Below are positions 6,642 through 15,276 of a stretch of 35,580 nucleotides of DNA, piece after piece. Below the pieces are notes generated by a model. It was given only the letters and a program-made list of their open reading frames with translations, searched no databases and was not told the DNA's origin. Positions within the stretch are counted from its first letter, which is position 1. The number at the start of each line of letters is the position of its first letter. The DNA is from Acidobacteriota bacterium (lineage in GTDB: Bacteria; Acidobacteriota; Thermoanaerobaculia; Thermoanaerobaculales; Thermoanaerobaculaceae). The stretch covers positions 1-35,580 of the forward strand of contig JACQZW010000086.1 in assembly GCA_016213675.1 (NCBI GenBank), in the 5' to 3' direction. The position numbers and the translations under genes were made by a program.

Positions 6642-8080
6642 GTCCTCACCAGCCCGAGCAGGCGCTCGCGCAGGTAGCCGACCAGTCCCCTCGGCCCGGC
6701 CGGACCGTTGCCGGCCTGCTCGCGCGCGGCCAGGTCCTGCTGTCGTTCGGCCATGCGCCGGGCGAGCTCCTCGGCCAGCTCGACGTGCTCCCGGAGGAGG
6801 GCGCCGAGCGCCCGGCCGTCGACCTCGACGACCTCGAGCGCCCCGATCGCCCGCACGGTGGCGGCGCGAGGCGCCCCGGAGAGGAACGCCATCTCCCCGA
6901 ACACCCCGCCGGGACCGATGCGGGCGATCTCGTCGGCACCCTTGACGACGGCGGCCTCGCCTGCCGCGACCACGAAGAGCGCACCCGACGACTCGCCCTC
7001 GCGCACGACCGCCTCGCCCGGGGCGAAGAGGAGCGAGCGCGAGTCGCCGGCCAGCCGCGCCAGGCCGTCGTCGGGAAGCCCGGAGAAGAGCTCGCACGCG
7101 GCGAGGGCCGCGGCAGCCTCGTCGCCGTGCGCCCGCGCCGGGGCGGGCGGCAGGACCCGCACGGTCCGCTGCGGGAACGGAATCTCCATCCCCGCGCGGC
7201 CCAGGGCGGCGTGCGCCCGGGTCAGGAACGCGTCCCGGACCTCGCTGTCCCGCCACGGCTCCCGGGTCCACAGCCGGCACTGGTAGACCACGGAGCTGTC
7301 CGCGAACTCGGACGTCAGCACCTGCGGGGCCGGCGTGTCCACGACGCCCGGGCAGTCCTGCGCGGCCCGTCGCAACACTTCGCGCACCGCGAACGGCGCC
7401 GCGTCATAGGCCACTCCGACGCGCACCGGAACCGCCACGGGTTCGGTGCCGTGGCCGAGCACGCGCAGCCTCTCTCTCGCCACGGTCGAATTGGGGATCA
7501 CGATCCGCTCTCCCAGCCGGGTCCGCAGCGCCACCGAGCGCCAGCCCAGCTCCTCCACCTGGCCGACGACGCCGTCGACCTCGATCCACTCGCCGGCGGC
7601 GACTTGCTTCTCCCAGGCCAACGCGAGCCCGGCGAGCAGGCTTCCCAGGGTCTCCTGCAGGGCCAGGCCGATGACCACCGTGAGCACCGCCGAGGTGGCC
7701 AGCAGCGCCTTCACCTCGATGCCGAGAGAGGCGCGCAGCACGGCGGCCGCGACCGCGACGTAGAGCAGGAGCGCTACCAGGTCGCGGGCCAGACGCGGAA
7801 CCGGGATCCCCACGCGCTGGAGCAGGAGCCACTCGAAGACCACCAGCAGCGCGAGCCTGGCCAGGAGGTAGCCCAGTGCCAGGAGGACCACGACTCCGGC
7901 CCACTCCTGCCAGCGTCCGCCGGCGTGTGCGACCAGCGAGCCCCACTGGGCGAGCGCCGCCAGACCGAGCAGGGCCAGGGCGCCGCGCAGGCTCCGGAGC
8001 ACCTGAAAACGCGCGAAGCGCCCGAGTCCCGCGAGGACCAGGGCAAGCGCGCCGATCGACAGGGCAAGTGTTTCGCTCAC
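6638..8080 (-). CDS. MscS-family mechanosensitive channel with C-terminal cyclic-nucleotide-binding domain
   Basis: The 480-residue protein has several N-terminal membrane helices. A pore-type helix with the start of the MscS beta domain follows (VVIGLALQETLGSLLAGLAL, then WIEVDGVVGQVEELGWRSV and RIVIPNSTV). From about residue 335 there is a Crp-type cyclic-nucleotide-binding domain. Its phosphate-binding cassette is FGEMAFLSGAPRAATVRA (394-411), with the Glu and Arg of the family present. This architecture suggests a small channel gated or tuned by a cyclic nucleotide. I chose the GTG at 8080 (SETLALS) behind GAGGTGG. The frame stays open upstream to 8158, but that part is only translated heptamer repeat. 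The stop overlaps the larE start, so the two genes are coupled. Confidence 0.82.
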   Translation of the reverse strand: MSETLALSIGALALVLAGLGRFARFQVLRSLRGALALLGLAALAQWGSLVAHAGGRWQEWAGVVVLLALGYLLARLALLVVFEWLLLQRVGIPVPRLARDLVALLLYVAVAAAVLRASLGIEVKALLATSAVLTVVIGLALQETLGSLLAGLALAWEKQVAAGEWIEVDGVVGQVEELGWRSVALRTRLGERIVIPNSTVARERLRVLGHGTEPVAVPVRVGVAYDAAPFAVREVLRRAAQDCPGVVDTPAPQVLTSEFADSSVVYQCRLWTREPWRDSEVRDAFLTRAHAALGRAGMEIPFPQRTVRVLPPAPARAHGDEAAAALAACELFSGLPDDGLARLAGDSRSLLFAPGEAVVREGESSGALFVVAAGEAAVVKGADEIARIGPGGVFGEMAFLSGAPRAATVRAIGALEVVEVDGRALGALLREHVELAEELARRMAERQQDLAAREQAGNGPAGPRGLVGYLRERLLGLVRT

Positions 8081-8103
8081 GTCCACCTCGACAGGGGATT
8101 CTA

Positions 8104-8152
8104 GTCCCGAGTCCCGAGTCCCGGGTCCCGAGTCCCGGGTCTCGGGTCCCCG
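8104..8152. repeat. Heptamer tandem array (GTCCCGR)x7
   Basis: Seven consecutive 7-bp units lie just upstream of the channel gene on the minus strand: GTCCCGA or GTCCCGG, with the last two degenerate (GTCTCGG, GTCCCCG). The array falls between the two divergent transcription units (channel/larE and lacI). G-runs lie on the opposite strand. Confidence 0.9.
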
Positions 8153-8239
8153 GGCCACGGGCCACGTACTCCCGGCCCGGCCGCCACGGCACGCCTCGAC
8201 AACTACTTACGGCTCCGAGGCGGGGTCCGTGACCGGCCC

Positions 8240-8268
8240 TTGACAGGGGTCGCGACGGAGGTTAGATT
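8240..8268 (+). promoter_or_regulatory. Sigma70-type promoter of the lacI glucan operon
   Basis: A perfect -35 TTGACA (8240-8245), a 17-base spacer and TAGATT (8263-8268) form the best promoter in the window. The expected start site is near 8275, immediately before the operator at 8277-8290 and about 95 bases upstream of the lacI ATG. Confidence 0.75.
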
Positions 8269-8276
8269 CTGATCAG

Positions 8277-8290
8277 TGAAAACGTTTACG
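8277..8290 (+). promoter_or_regulatory. LacI/CRE-like operator at the transcription start
   Basis: TGAAAACGTTTACG matches the catabolite-responsive/LacI-family consensus TGWAARCGYTWNCW at 13 of 14 positions, with the central CG at 8283-8284. It sits at about +2 to +15 of the predicted promoter, where a bound repressor would block initiation. The nearest gene encodes a LacI-family protein, so self-regulation of the operon is the simple reading. I saw no second copy in the window. Confidence 0.7.
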
Positions 8291-8369
8291 GTGCACTGAT
8301 GCCAGGGGCCGGATCTCCCCTGGCCGATGGTCGGGCCGACCCCGGTCGGGGCGGGAGGGACGCGGACCG

Positions 8370-9467
8370 ATGAGCGTCACCATCAAACAGGTCGCCAGGG
8401 AGGCCGGGGTCTCGATCGCGACCGTCTCGCGAGTGCTCAACGAAGTCGGACCGGTGAGCCTGTCGGCCCGCCAGCGCGTCACCGACGCCGTCGCCCGCCT
8501 CCGCTACGTCCCCCACGGCGGCGCCCGCAGCCTGATCACCCGCCGGACGAACACCATCGGCGTGCTGCTGCCCGACATCCACGGCGAGTTCTTCTCGGAG
8601 CTTATCCGCGGCGTCGACCGGACCTCGCGCGACAGCGGCTACCACGTCCTGGTCTCCGGCTTCCACAGTGACCGGACCGAGATCGAGGCGGTCCTGCGCG
8701 CCACCCGCGGCCGGGTCGACGGCCTGATCGTGATGACCCCCGACGTCGACACCCGGACGCTGCGCTCCAACCTGCCGGACGGCGTCCCGTCGGTGCTGCT
8801 CAACTGCCGCGCGGAGAACGGCGTGTCCGACTCGCTCGACGTCGACAACTTCGGTGGAGCCGTGGCGATGGTCCGCCACCTGGCCTCACTTGGGCATCGC
8901 CGCATCGCCCTGGTCACGGGACCGGGCACGAACCACGACGCCAACGAACGGAGGCGCGGATACCGCCAGGCCATGCACGACCTCGGACTGCCGTGGTCGG
9001 AAGACCTCGAGGTCCCGGGCGACTTCACCGAGCAGGGCGGTGCCCGCGCCGGCCTCGCCGTGCTCGCGATGAGGGAGCGACCGACGGCCGTCTTCGCCGC
9101 CAACGACGACATGGCCATCGGCGTACTCTCCGCCATGCGCGAGGCCGGCGTGGAGGTCCCCGACGCCATCGCGCTCGCCGGCTTCGACGACATCCCAGCC
9201 GCCCGCTTCGTCTCGCCCGCGCTGACCTCGGTCCACGTCGACATCGCGGACCTCGGCGCGCGGGCCATGCAGCGCGTACTGCTTGCGATCGACGCAAAGA
9301 ACACCCATCGGCGCCGGCACGAGACTTTGCCCACCACCCTCGTGGTGCGTGAGTCGTGCGGCGCGACGAGCCGTCGTCAGACACCTTCGGGCGGGCCTGT
9401 GCGCCCGCCGAAACCTGCAAATGGGAAGAGATCGAGAGGAGGAAGGGACCATGCACGAAAGGGGTAG
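8370..9467 (+). CDS. LacI-family transcriptional regulator
   Basis: The 365-residue regulator has an N-terminal LacI helix-turn-helix (TIKQVAREAGVSIATVSRVL, residues 4-23). A hinge follows, then a periplasmic-binding-like effector domain (NTIGVLLPDIHGEFFSELI, FAANDDMAIG, AGFDDIPAARFVSPALTSV). It ends with the usual VVRESCGA and then an atypical basic tail of about 30 residues. That tail is encoded by the ribosome site and first codons of the next gene, and the two genes overlap by 17 bases. A GGGAGGG lies ten bases before the ATG. The effector is likely a sugar or sugar phosphate from the pathway it precedes; this is inference from position. Confidence 0.93.
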   Translation: MSVTIKQVAREAGVSIATVSRVLNEVGPVSLSARQRVTDAVARLRYVPHGGARSLITRRTNTIGVLLPDIHGEFFSELIRGVDRTSRDSGYHVLVSGFHSDRTEIEAVLRATRGRVDGLIVMTPDVDTRTLRSNLPDGVPSVLLNCRAENGVSDSLDVDNFGGAVAMVRHLASLGHRRIALVTGPGTNHDANERRRGYRQAMHDLGLPWSEDLEVPGDFTEQGGARAGLAVLAMRERPTAVFAANDDMAIGVLSAMREAGVEVPDAIALAGFDDIPAARFVSPALTSVHVDIADLGARAMQRVLLAIDAKNTHRRRHETLPTTLVVRESCGATSRRQTPSGGPVRPPKPANGKRSRGGRDHARKG

Positions 9468-12423
9468 TCGTCACTTCAAACTGGCCGCGCTGGTGGCCGT
9501 GCTGGCGCTCGCGCTCGTCGCCGGCGCGCCGGCCACCGCGCAGGTCACGACCGCCGGCCTCCGGGGCATCGTCCGGGACGCGACCGGGCCCATCCCGACA
9601 GCCCAGGTCGTCGCGGTCAACACGAACAGCGGGTTCGAGTACCGGGCGGTCACTCAGACCGACGGGACGTTCAACCTGGTCAACCTGGCCGCGGGCAAGT
9701 ACGACCTGCGCGTCTCGTTCGAGGGCTACCAGGAGGTGACCCAGCCGATCGAGCTCCAGCTCGGCCGGATCGTCGACGTCACCATCGAGCTGCGCCCGCA
9801 GGAGATGTTCATCGGCAACGTGGCGGTTGTCGGCGAGACGAGCAAGCTGCTCATCGACATGCGCGCGCCGGAGGTCGCCACCAACATCAGCACGCAACAG
9901 CTCGAGAACCTGCCGCAGAACAACCGGAACTTCCTGTCGTTCGCCCGCCTCGCCCCCGGCGTCCAGTTCACCGACAACGCCGACTCGCAGGGCCAGGTAT
10001 TTCGCAGCGGCGGGGCCAACCCGAAGCAGGTCAACGTCTTCGTCGACGGCCTGTCGTACAAGAACGACATCATCCAGGGCGGCGCCTTCATGCAGGACTC
10101 CAGCCGCGGCAACCCGTTCCCGCAGGGCGCCGTGCAGGAGTACCAGGTCCTCACGCAGAACTACAAGGCCGAGTACGAGAAGTCGGCGGCCGCCGTCATC
10201 ACCGCGGTGACCAAGTCCGGCGGCAACGACTTCCACGGCGACCTGTTCTACTTCTTCCAGGACAAGGGCATGGTCACCCAGGACGACTTCGCCAAGGCGC
10301 GCGGCGACGAGAAGCCGCCTTACGAGCGCAACCAATACGGCCTGTCGATCGGCGGCCCGCTCGTCAAGGACAAGCTCCACTTCTTCGCCACCGGCGAGTG
10401 GCACGAGCGCGATCTGATCTTCTCGGTGTTCCGCGGCGGCGAGTGGAACAACGCGCCCGCCAACGTCCAGGACAAGCTCGACGGCTACGGGACCGGCGCG
10501 ATCTCGAAGCCGTTCGAGGAGGCGCTCTACTTCGGCAAGGTGACGTGGCAGCCGACCTACTCCCAGACGATGGACCTCTCTTACAACCAGCGCGACGAGG
10601 AGGAGTACCGCGACTTCGGCGGCCAGGTCACGGAGGCCGGCGCGCGCGACTTCAAGATCGGCACCGACGCCGCGGTCCTGCGGTACCAGGCCGTCTTCGG
10701 CAGCAACATCTTCAACGAGGCCAGCCTGACCTACCAGAAGATGAGCTGGCAGCAGATCGCGACCACAGCGGGCGCGGTGCGCGAGAACTACGTCGGCCTG
10801 CTGACGATCGGCGCGCCGGACTTCACCCAGGACCTCAGCCAGGAGAAGACCGGCCTCCGGAATGACTTCTCCTACATGTTCGACTGGCACGGCGGCCACA
10901 CGCTGAAGGCCGGCTTCATCGCCAACTGGATGAAGTACAACCTGACGAAGGCTTCGTACTACAACCCCTACTACGAGTACCGCAGCGAGGAGGACTGGCA
11001 GTACCCGTTCCTCGCACGCTTCGGCTACGGCGACCCGTCGGTCGACTTCGACAACACCCAGTACGGCGTGTTCATCCAGGACGACTGGCGGCTCGCCCCC
11101 AACCTCACGGTCAACGTCGGCGTGCGCTGGGACTACGAAACGAACATGCTGAACAACGACTACGTCACGCCGGCGAGCATCGTCACCGGCCTGCGGGACT
11201 CCTGCCGGACCTACGGGCAGCCGATCGGCGGCCAGACGACGTGGTGCGTCGACGAGGTCTTCGACATCGACGACTACGTCTCGACCGGCGACAACCGCGA
11301 ATCGCCCACCAACATGTTCCAGCCCCGCCTCGGCTTCTCCTGGGACGCCTCGGGCAAGGGCACCACGGTGGTCTTCGGCGGCTGGGGCCACTACTACGAC
11401 CGCGTCACGCTCAACGACATCTACGACGAGCAGTACCGCCAGAGCTGGTCGCAGTACTCCTTCTGCTTCAACAACGACGGCGTCACGCAGCCCGCCAACT
11501 GCGCGACCCCGGCGATCATGTGGGATCCCTCCTACCTGACCGTTGACGGGCTCGCCGGCCTCATCGCCAGCGGGCAGATCGCGGGCAAGGAGGTGTTCCT
11601 CCTCGCGAACGACACCCACGCCCCCAGGACGGTCCAGTGGACCCTGGGCATCCGGCAACAGCTCGGAAGCTGGCTCGCCGCCTTCACGTACGCCAACTCG
11701 CGCGGCTACAACGGGCTGTCGTGGGGCTTCGGCACCCTGCCGGCCGAGTCGTCCTTCAACGACCGCTGGGGCAACTCGATCCCGATCCCCGGCTACGGCC
11801 TCGTGCTGCGCAGCTCCGACGTCCGGAAGACCTGGTACGACGGCTACTTCCTGACCTTCGACCGGCCGTACACCGCCGACTCGAAGTGGGGCGCCAACAT
11901 CGCCTACACCTACGGCAAGGCGTACCAGGACGGTACCCTCGACGAGGGCACCGCGTTCTCCCTCGACTACGTGTCGTCGGCCGACTACTACAAGTTCCCG
12001 GCCAACAGCGACGAGCGGCACCGCTTCATCGCGAGCGGCACCGTCGGGCTGCCGTTCAACTTCATCGTCTCGTCGATCATCACCCTGGGGTCGGGCACGC
12101 CGTTCACCTACACCGACTGCCTGGCCGGTTGGGACAGGTGCGTGACCCACTGGAACGAGGGCCGTCCCGCCAAGCAGAGCTTCCTCGGCATCGAGGAGTT
12201 CGCCTACCGCAGCGTCGACCTCCGCCTCGAGTGGAACGCGCACATCGGCAGCGCCGTTACCTTCGGCCTCGTCGGCGAGGCGTTCAACGTCTTCAACTAC
12301 GACAACGACGGGTGCTTCGACGGCTGGGCGGGTGCGCCGGGCAGCCCCAACCCCAACTTCCAGAAGGCCACCTGTCAGTACAACACGCAGCGCTTCCAGA
12401 TCGGCGCCAGGTTCGGTTTCTGA
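9451..12423 (+). CDS. TonB-dependent outer-membrane receptor, Oar-like, with carboxypeptidase-regulatory-like domain
   Basis: The 990-residue outer-membrane transporter has a signal peptide (residues 1-30, ending GAPATAQ). A carboxypeptidase-regulatory-like beta-sandwich follows at about 34-115 (GLRGIVRDATGPIPTAQVVA, then NLVNLAAGKYDLRVSFEGYQ), then a plug and a large barrel rich in Tyr, Trp and Asp. It ends FQIGARFGF, with the C-terminal Phe typical of BAM-assembled barrels. The ATG at 9451 has a strong AGGAGGAAGG site and lies inside the lacI 3' end. Position between the regulator and the hydrolases suggests that it takes up glucan fragments using TonB energy. No SusD-like partner is present. 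Confidence 0.9.
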   Translation: MHERGSRHFKLAALVAVLALALVAGAPATAQVTTAGLRGIVRDATGPIPTAQVVAVNTNSGFEYRAVTQTDGTFNLVNLAAGKYDLRVSFEGYQEVTQPIELQLGRIVDVTIELRPQEMFIGNVAVVGETSKLLIDMRAPEVATNISTQQLENLPQNNRNFLSFARLAPGVQFTDNADSQGQVFRSGGANPKQVNVFVDGLSYKNDIIQGGAFMQDSSRGNPFPQGAVQEYQVLTQNYKAEYEKSAAAVITAVTKSGGNDFHGDLFYFFQDKGMVTQDDFAKARGDEKPPYERNQYGLSIGGPLVKDKLHFFATGEWHERDLIFSVFRGGEWNNAPANVQDKLDGYGTGAISKPFEEALYFGKVTWQPTYSQTMDLSYNQRDEEEYRDFGGQVTEAGARDFKIGTDAAVLRYQAVFGSNIFNEASLTYQKMSWQQIATTAGAVRENYVGLLTIGAPDFTQDLSQEKTGLRNDFSYMFDWHGGHTLKAGFIANWMKYNLTKASYYNPYYEYRSEEDWQYPFLARFGYGDPSVDFDNTQYGVFIQDDWRLAPNLTVNVGVRWDYETNMLNNDYVTPASIVTGLRDSCRTYGQPIGGQTTWCVDEVFDIDDYVSTGDNRESPTNMFQPRLGFSWDASGKGTTVVFGGWGHYYDRVTLNDIYDEQYRQSWSQYSFCFNNDGVTQPANCATPAIMWDPSYLTVDGLAGLIASGQIAGKEVFLLANDTHAPRTVQWTLGIRQQLGSWLAAFTYANSRGYNGLSWGFGTLPAESSFNDRWGNSIPIPGYGLVLRSSDVRKTWYDGYFLTFDRPYTADSKWGANIAYTYGKAYQDGTLDEGTAFSLDYVSSADYYKFPANSDERHRFIASGTVGLPFNFIVSSIITLGSGTPFTYTDCLAGWDRCVTHWNEGRPAKQSFLGIEEFAYRSVDLRLEWNAHIGSAVTFGLVGEAFNVFNYDNDGCFDGWAGAPGSPNPNFQKATCQYNTQRFQIGARFGF

Positions 12424-12441
12424 CGCCGCTCGGACGTACCC

Positions 12442-12473
12442 TGGCGGCACGGGTCACGCGACCCGTGCCGCCA
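12442..12473 (+). terminator. Perfect 14-bp stem-loop after the receptor gene
   Basis: TGGCGGCACGGGTC pairs with GACCCGTGCCGCCA around a 4-base ACGC loop, 18 bases after the receptor stop. No U-run follows, so it is not a classic intrinsic terminator. It could partly stop transcription or protect the upstream mRNA 3' end, making receptor mRNA more abundant than that of the downstream enzymes. A weaker AGCAT/ATGCT hairpin follows at about 12473-12487. Confidence 0.6.
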
Positions 12474-12520
12474 GCATCCTCCATGCTTCCCGGGCCTCAT
12501 AGACACCGCGTGAGGTAGCC

Positions 12521-14002
12521 TTGAGCCACGTGAGCGCAACCCGCCGGACCCTCTCCCTCAAACGGCTCTTCACGGCCGCGGTCCTGACCGCCTTCGCCGC
12601 CACCCTGGCCGCCTCGGGGTGCGCCTCCGGCCTGGACGCGGCCGATCGCCGGCCCCGCCCCCGCCTCGAGCAGCGCCAGTGGGACCCGTTCCTCGACGAG
12701 CTCCAGCACCGCACGTTCCTGTTCTTCTGGGAGCGGGCGAACCCCGCCAATGGCCTGGTGCCGGACCGCTGGCCGAGCCCGTCGTTCTCGTCGATCGCCG
12801 CGGTGGGCTTCGCCCTCGCGGCCTACCCGGTCGGCGTCGAGCGCGGCTGGATCACCCGCGAGCAGGCGCAGGCGCGGGTGCTCACGACGCTGCGCTTCCT
12901 CCGCGACGCGCCGCAGGGGCCCGGGGCGCGCGGCATGACGGGCTACCGGGGGTTCTTCTACCACTTCCTCGACATGACCACCGGCGAGCGCTTCGAAAAC
13001 GTCGAGCTCTCGACGGTGGACACCGCCTGGCTGATCGCCGGCGTGCTGGTCTGCCGGGAGTACTTCGGCGGCGGCGGCGCCGTCGAGACCGAGATCCGCG
13101 CCGTCGCGGACGCGCTGACCCGGCGCGTCGAGTGGGACTGGCCGACGCCCCGCCCGCCGCTCGTCACGATGGGTTGGACCCCGGAGCACGGCTTCCACCA
13201 CCTCGACTGGCAGGGCCTGAACGAGTCGGCGATGGTCTACGTCCTCGGCCTCGGCTCGCCGACCCACACCCTCGCGGCCAGCGCGTGGGACGCGTACACC
13301 AGCACCGCGCCGTGGGGCAGCTACTACGGGCACGAGCACTACGGCTTCGCCCCGCTGTTCGGCCACCAGTACACCCACGTGTTCGTCGACTTCCGCGGCA
13401 TCCGCGACGCGGCCATGCGCGACCGCGGGATCGACTGGTTCGAGAACTCCCGGCGCGCGACGCTGGCGCAGCGGGCGTACGCCATCGACAACCCCCGCGG
13501 CTACACCGACTACAGCGCGACGATCTGGGGGCTCACGCCGTGCGACGGTCCGGCCGACGTCACCCGCGACGTGAACGGCCGGCAAGTCCGCTTCTTCACC
13601 TATGCCGCGCGCGGCGCCTCGTTCAACGAGGTTCGCGACGACGGGACCGTCGCGCCGTGGGCCGCCGCCACCTCGCTGCCGTTCGCCCCCGAGGTCGTCA
13701 TCCCGGCGCTCAAGGCGATGCGAGCGCGCTACGGTGACTACCTGTGGTCGACCTATGGCTTCCTCGACGCGTTCAACCCGACGTTCGCCGCCGCCGGCGT
13801 GCCGCCGCAGATGGGCCGCGTCGTGCCGGGCGTGGGCTGGTTCGACACCGACTATCTCGGCATCGACCAGGGACCGATCGTGCTGATGGTCGAGAACCAC
13901 CGCAACGGCCTCATCTGGCAGTTGCTGCGGCGGAACCCCGACGTGGTGAACGGCCTGCGCCGGGCCGGCTTCACCGGCGGCTGGCTGGAGAGCGCGCCCT
14001 GA
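12521..14002 (+). CDS. GH144-like endo-beta-glucanase lipoprotein (PF10091 glycoamylase fold)
   Basis: The 493-residue protein has a lipoprotein signal (LAASGC, lipid Cys34). Its (alpha/alpha)6 domain matches the PF10091 family, which includes GH144 endo-beta-1,2-glucanases and the related GH189 domain of cyclic beta-1,2-glucan synthases. Recognisable blocks are RTFLFFWERANPANGLVPDR, SIAAVGFALAAYPVGVERGW, TGYRGFFYHFLDM, LSTVDTAWLIAGVL and GLNESAMVYVLGLGSP. Such enzymes cut beta-1,2-glucan internally to short oligosaccharides. The start is TTG 12521 (GAGGT site four bases upstream); GTG 12530 is an alternative. It begins the tightly coupled block that follows the stem-loop. I infer a beta-1,2-glucan substrate from the family; other PF10091 members have other linkages or are uncharacterised. 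Confidence 0.85.
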   Translation: MSHVSATRRTLSLKRLFTAAVLTAFAATLAASGCASGLDAADRRPRPRLEQRQWDPFLDELQHRTFLFFWERANPANGLVPDRWPSPSFSSIAAVGFALAAYPVGVERGWITREQAQARVLTTLRFLRDAPQGPGARGMTGYRGFFYHFLDMTTGERFENVELSTVDTAWLIAGVLVCREYFGGGGAVETEIRAVADALTRRVEWDWPTPRPPLVTMGWTPEHGFHHLDWQGLNESAMVYVLGLGSPTHTLAASAWDAYTSTAPWGSYYGHEHYGFAPLFGHQYTHVFVDFRGIRDAAMRDRGIDWFENSRRATLAQRAYAIDNPRGYTDYSATIWGLTPCDGPADVTRDVNGRQVRFFTYAARGASFNEVRDDGTVAPWAAATSLPFAPEVVIPALKAMRARYGDYLWSTYGFLDAFNPTFAAAGVPPQMGRVVPGVGWFDTDYLGIDQGPIVLMVENHRNGLIWQLLRRNPDVVNGLRRAGFTGGWLESAP

Positions 14003-15276
14003 CCGCGGGCCGACCATTCCGCATCACCGCCCTCGCCCTGGCGGTGGTCGCCGGCGGGTGCGCCGGCGGCGGCAGTGACGCCGTGCAGCTCTGGGGGCTC
14101 GGCCGCGAGGGCGAGGAGGTCGCCAGGCTCCTGCCGCCGCTCGCGAACGTCCCCGGGGTGGCGGCGCCCAAGGTGCAGCAGATCCCGTGGACGGCGGCGC
14201 ACGAGAAGCTCCTCACCGCGTTCGTCGGGCGCTCGACCCCGGACCTCGCCCAGGTCGGCAACACCTGGGTGCCGGAGCTCGTCGCGCTCGGCGCGATCGA
14301 GCCCCTCGACGCCTACGTCGCGGCCTCGCGAGTGGTCTCGTCCGCCGATCACTTCCCCGGCGTCTGGGACACCAACGTCCTCGACGGCCACGTCTGGGGC
14401 ATCCCGTGGTACGTCGACACCCGCGTGCTCTTCTACCGCTCGGACCTGCTCGCCGAGGTCGGCTTCGACCGTGCCCCGCGCACCTGGGCCGAGTGGCGCG
14501 ACGCGATGCGCCGGCTCAAGGAGCGCGGCGGCCCCGACCGCTACGCGATCATCCTGCCCACCGACGAGTGGCCGCAGCCGGTGATCCTCGGCATGGGGCG
14601 CGGCGCCGAGCTGGTCCGTGACGGGCAGTGGGGGGCGTTCCGCGACCCCCGCTTCCGGGCCGGCTTCGACTTCTACCTCGGCCTCTTCCGCGACGGCCTC
14701 GCGCCGGTCCTCGGCTCGGCGCAAATTGCCAGCCTCTACCAGCAGTTCGCCGACGGCACCTTCGCGATGATCATCACCGGCCCGTGGAACGTCGGCGAGA
14801 TGCGGCGCCGCCTGCCGGCCTCCTTCCAGGACCGCTGGGCGACCGCGCCGATGCCCGCGCCCACCGGCGAGCCGCCCGGCGTGTCGCTGGCCGGCGGCGC
14901 GAGCCTGGTGATCTTCCGCAACTCGACCCGCAAGGCGGAGGCGTGGCGGATCGTCGAGGCGCTGTCGGAGCCCGCCGCGCAGGTGCGCTTCTACGCCCTC
15001 ACCGGCGACCTCCCGGCCCACACCGCGGCGTGGCGCGACCCGAACCTGGCCGGCGACGACAAGCTCGCCGCCTTCTTCACCCAGCTCGGCAACGTCCGCT
15101 CCACGCCGAAGATCCCCGAGTGGGAGCAGATCGCCACCAAGGTGTTCGAGAACGTCCAGCGCGCGGTGTACGGCGGCGCGGGCCTCGACGACACCCTCGC
15201 GACCCTCGACGCCGACGTCGACCGCATCCTCGCCAAGCGCCGCTTCATCCTCGCGCGGCGAACGGCGGCGCCGTGA
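13999..15276 (+). CDS. ABC transporter extracellular solute-binding lipoprotein (sugar type)
   Basis: The 425-residue protein of the family-1 solute-binding group has sequence such as VGNTWVPELVALGAIEPLD, then GHVWGIPWYVDTRVLFYRSD, and GTFAMIITGPWNVGEM. These binding proteins deliver oligosaccharides to a two-permease ABC importer. A lipobox (VVAGGC, Cys21) predicts membrane anchoring. No ATG, GTG or TTG is available near the N-terminus. The best start is CTG 13999, which overlaps the previous stop as CTGA and has GGAGAG eight bases upstream. The next gene begins inside its stop codon. Confidence 0.87.
   Translation: MTAGRPFRITALALAVVAGGCAGGGSDAVQLWGLGREGEEVARLLPPLANVPGVAAPKVQQIPWTAAHEKLLTAFVGRSTPDLAQVGNTWVPELVALGAIEPLDAYVAASRVVSSADHFPGVWDTNVLDGHVWGIPWYVDTRVLFYRSDLLAEVGFDRAPRTWAEWRDAMRRLKERGGPDRYAIILPTDEWPQPVILGMGRGAELVRDGQWGAFRDPRFRAGFDFYLGLFRDGLAPVLGSAQIASLYQQFADGTFAMIITGPWNVGEMRRRLPASFQDRWATAPMPAPTGEPPGVSLAGGASLVIFRNSTRKAEAWRIVEALSEPAAQVRFYALTGDLPAHTAAWRDPNLAGDDKLAAFFTQLGNVRSTPKIPEWEQIATKVFENVQRAVYGGAGLDDTLATLDADVDRILAKRRFILARRTAAP

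Noticed and set aside
8104..8152. Heptamer arrays considered as CRISPR repeats
   Set aside because: Units are 7 bp with no spacers, and no cas genes are present.
8081..8158. An N-terminal extension of the MscS-type protein starting at the ATG at 8158
   Set aside because: The extra residues are only the translated heptamer array, and a GAGGTGG site points to the GTG at 8080.
9025..12450. A long open frame of over 1100 codons on the minus strand opposite the TonB receptor gene
   Set aside because: Its translation is rich in Val, Arg, Glu and Asp without any recognisable domain. High GC leaves few stops in the antisense frame, and the plus-strand receptor with signal peptide and barrel is clearly the real gene.
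12442..12473. Stem-loop as a classic intrinsic terminator
   Set aside because: There is no U-tract, and the following genes lack a clear promoter of their own. I keep it as a hairpin of uncertain function, not a proven terminator.
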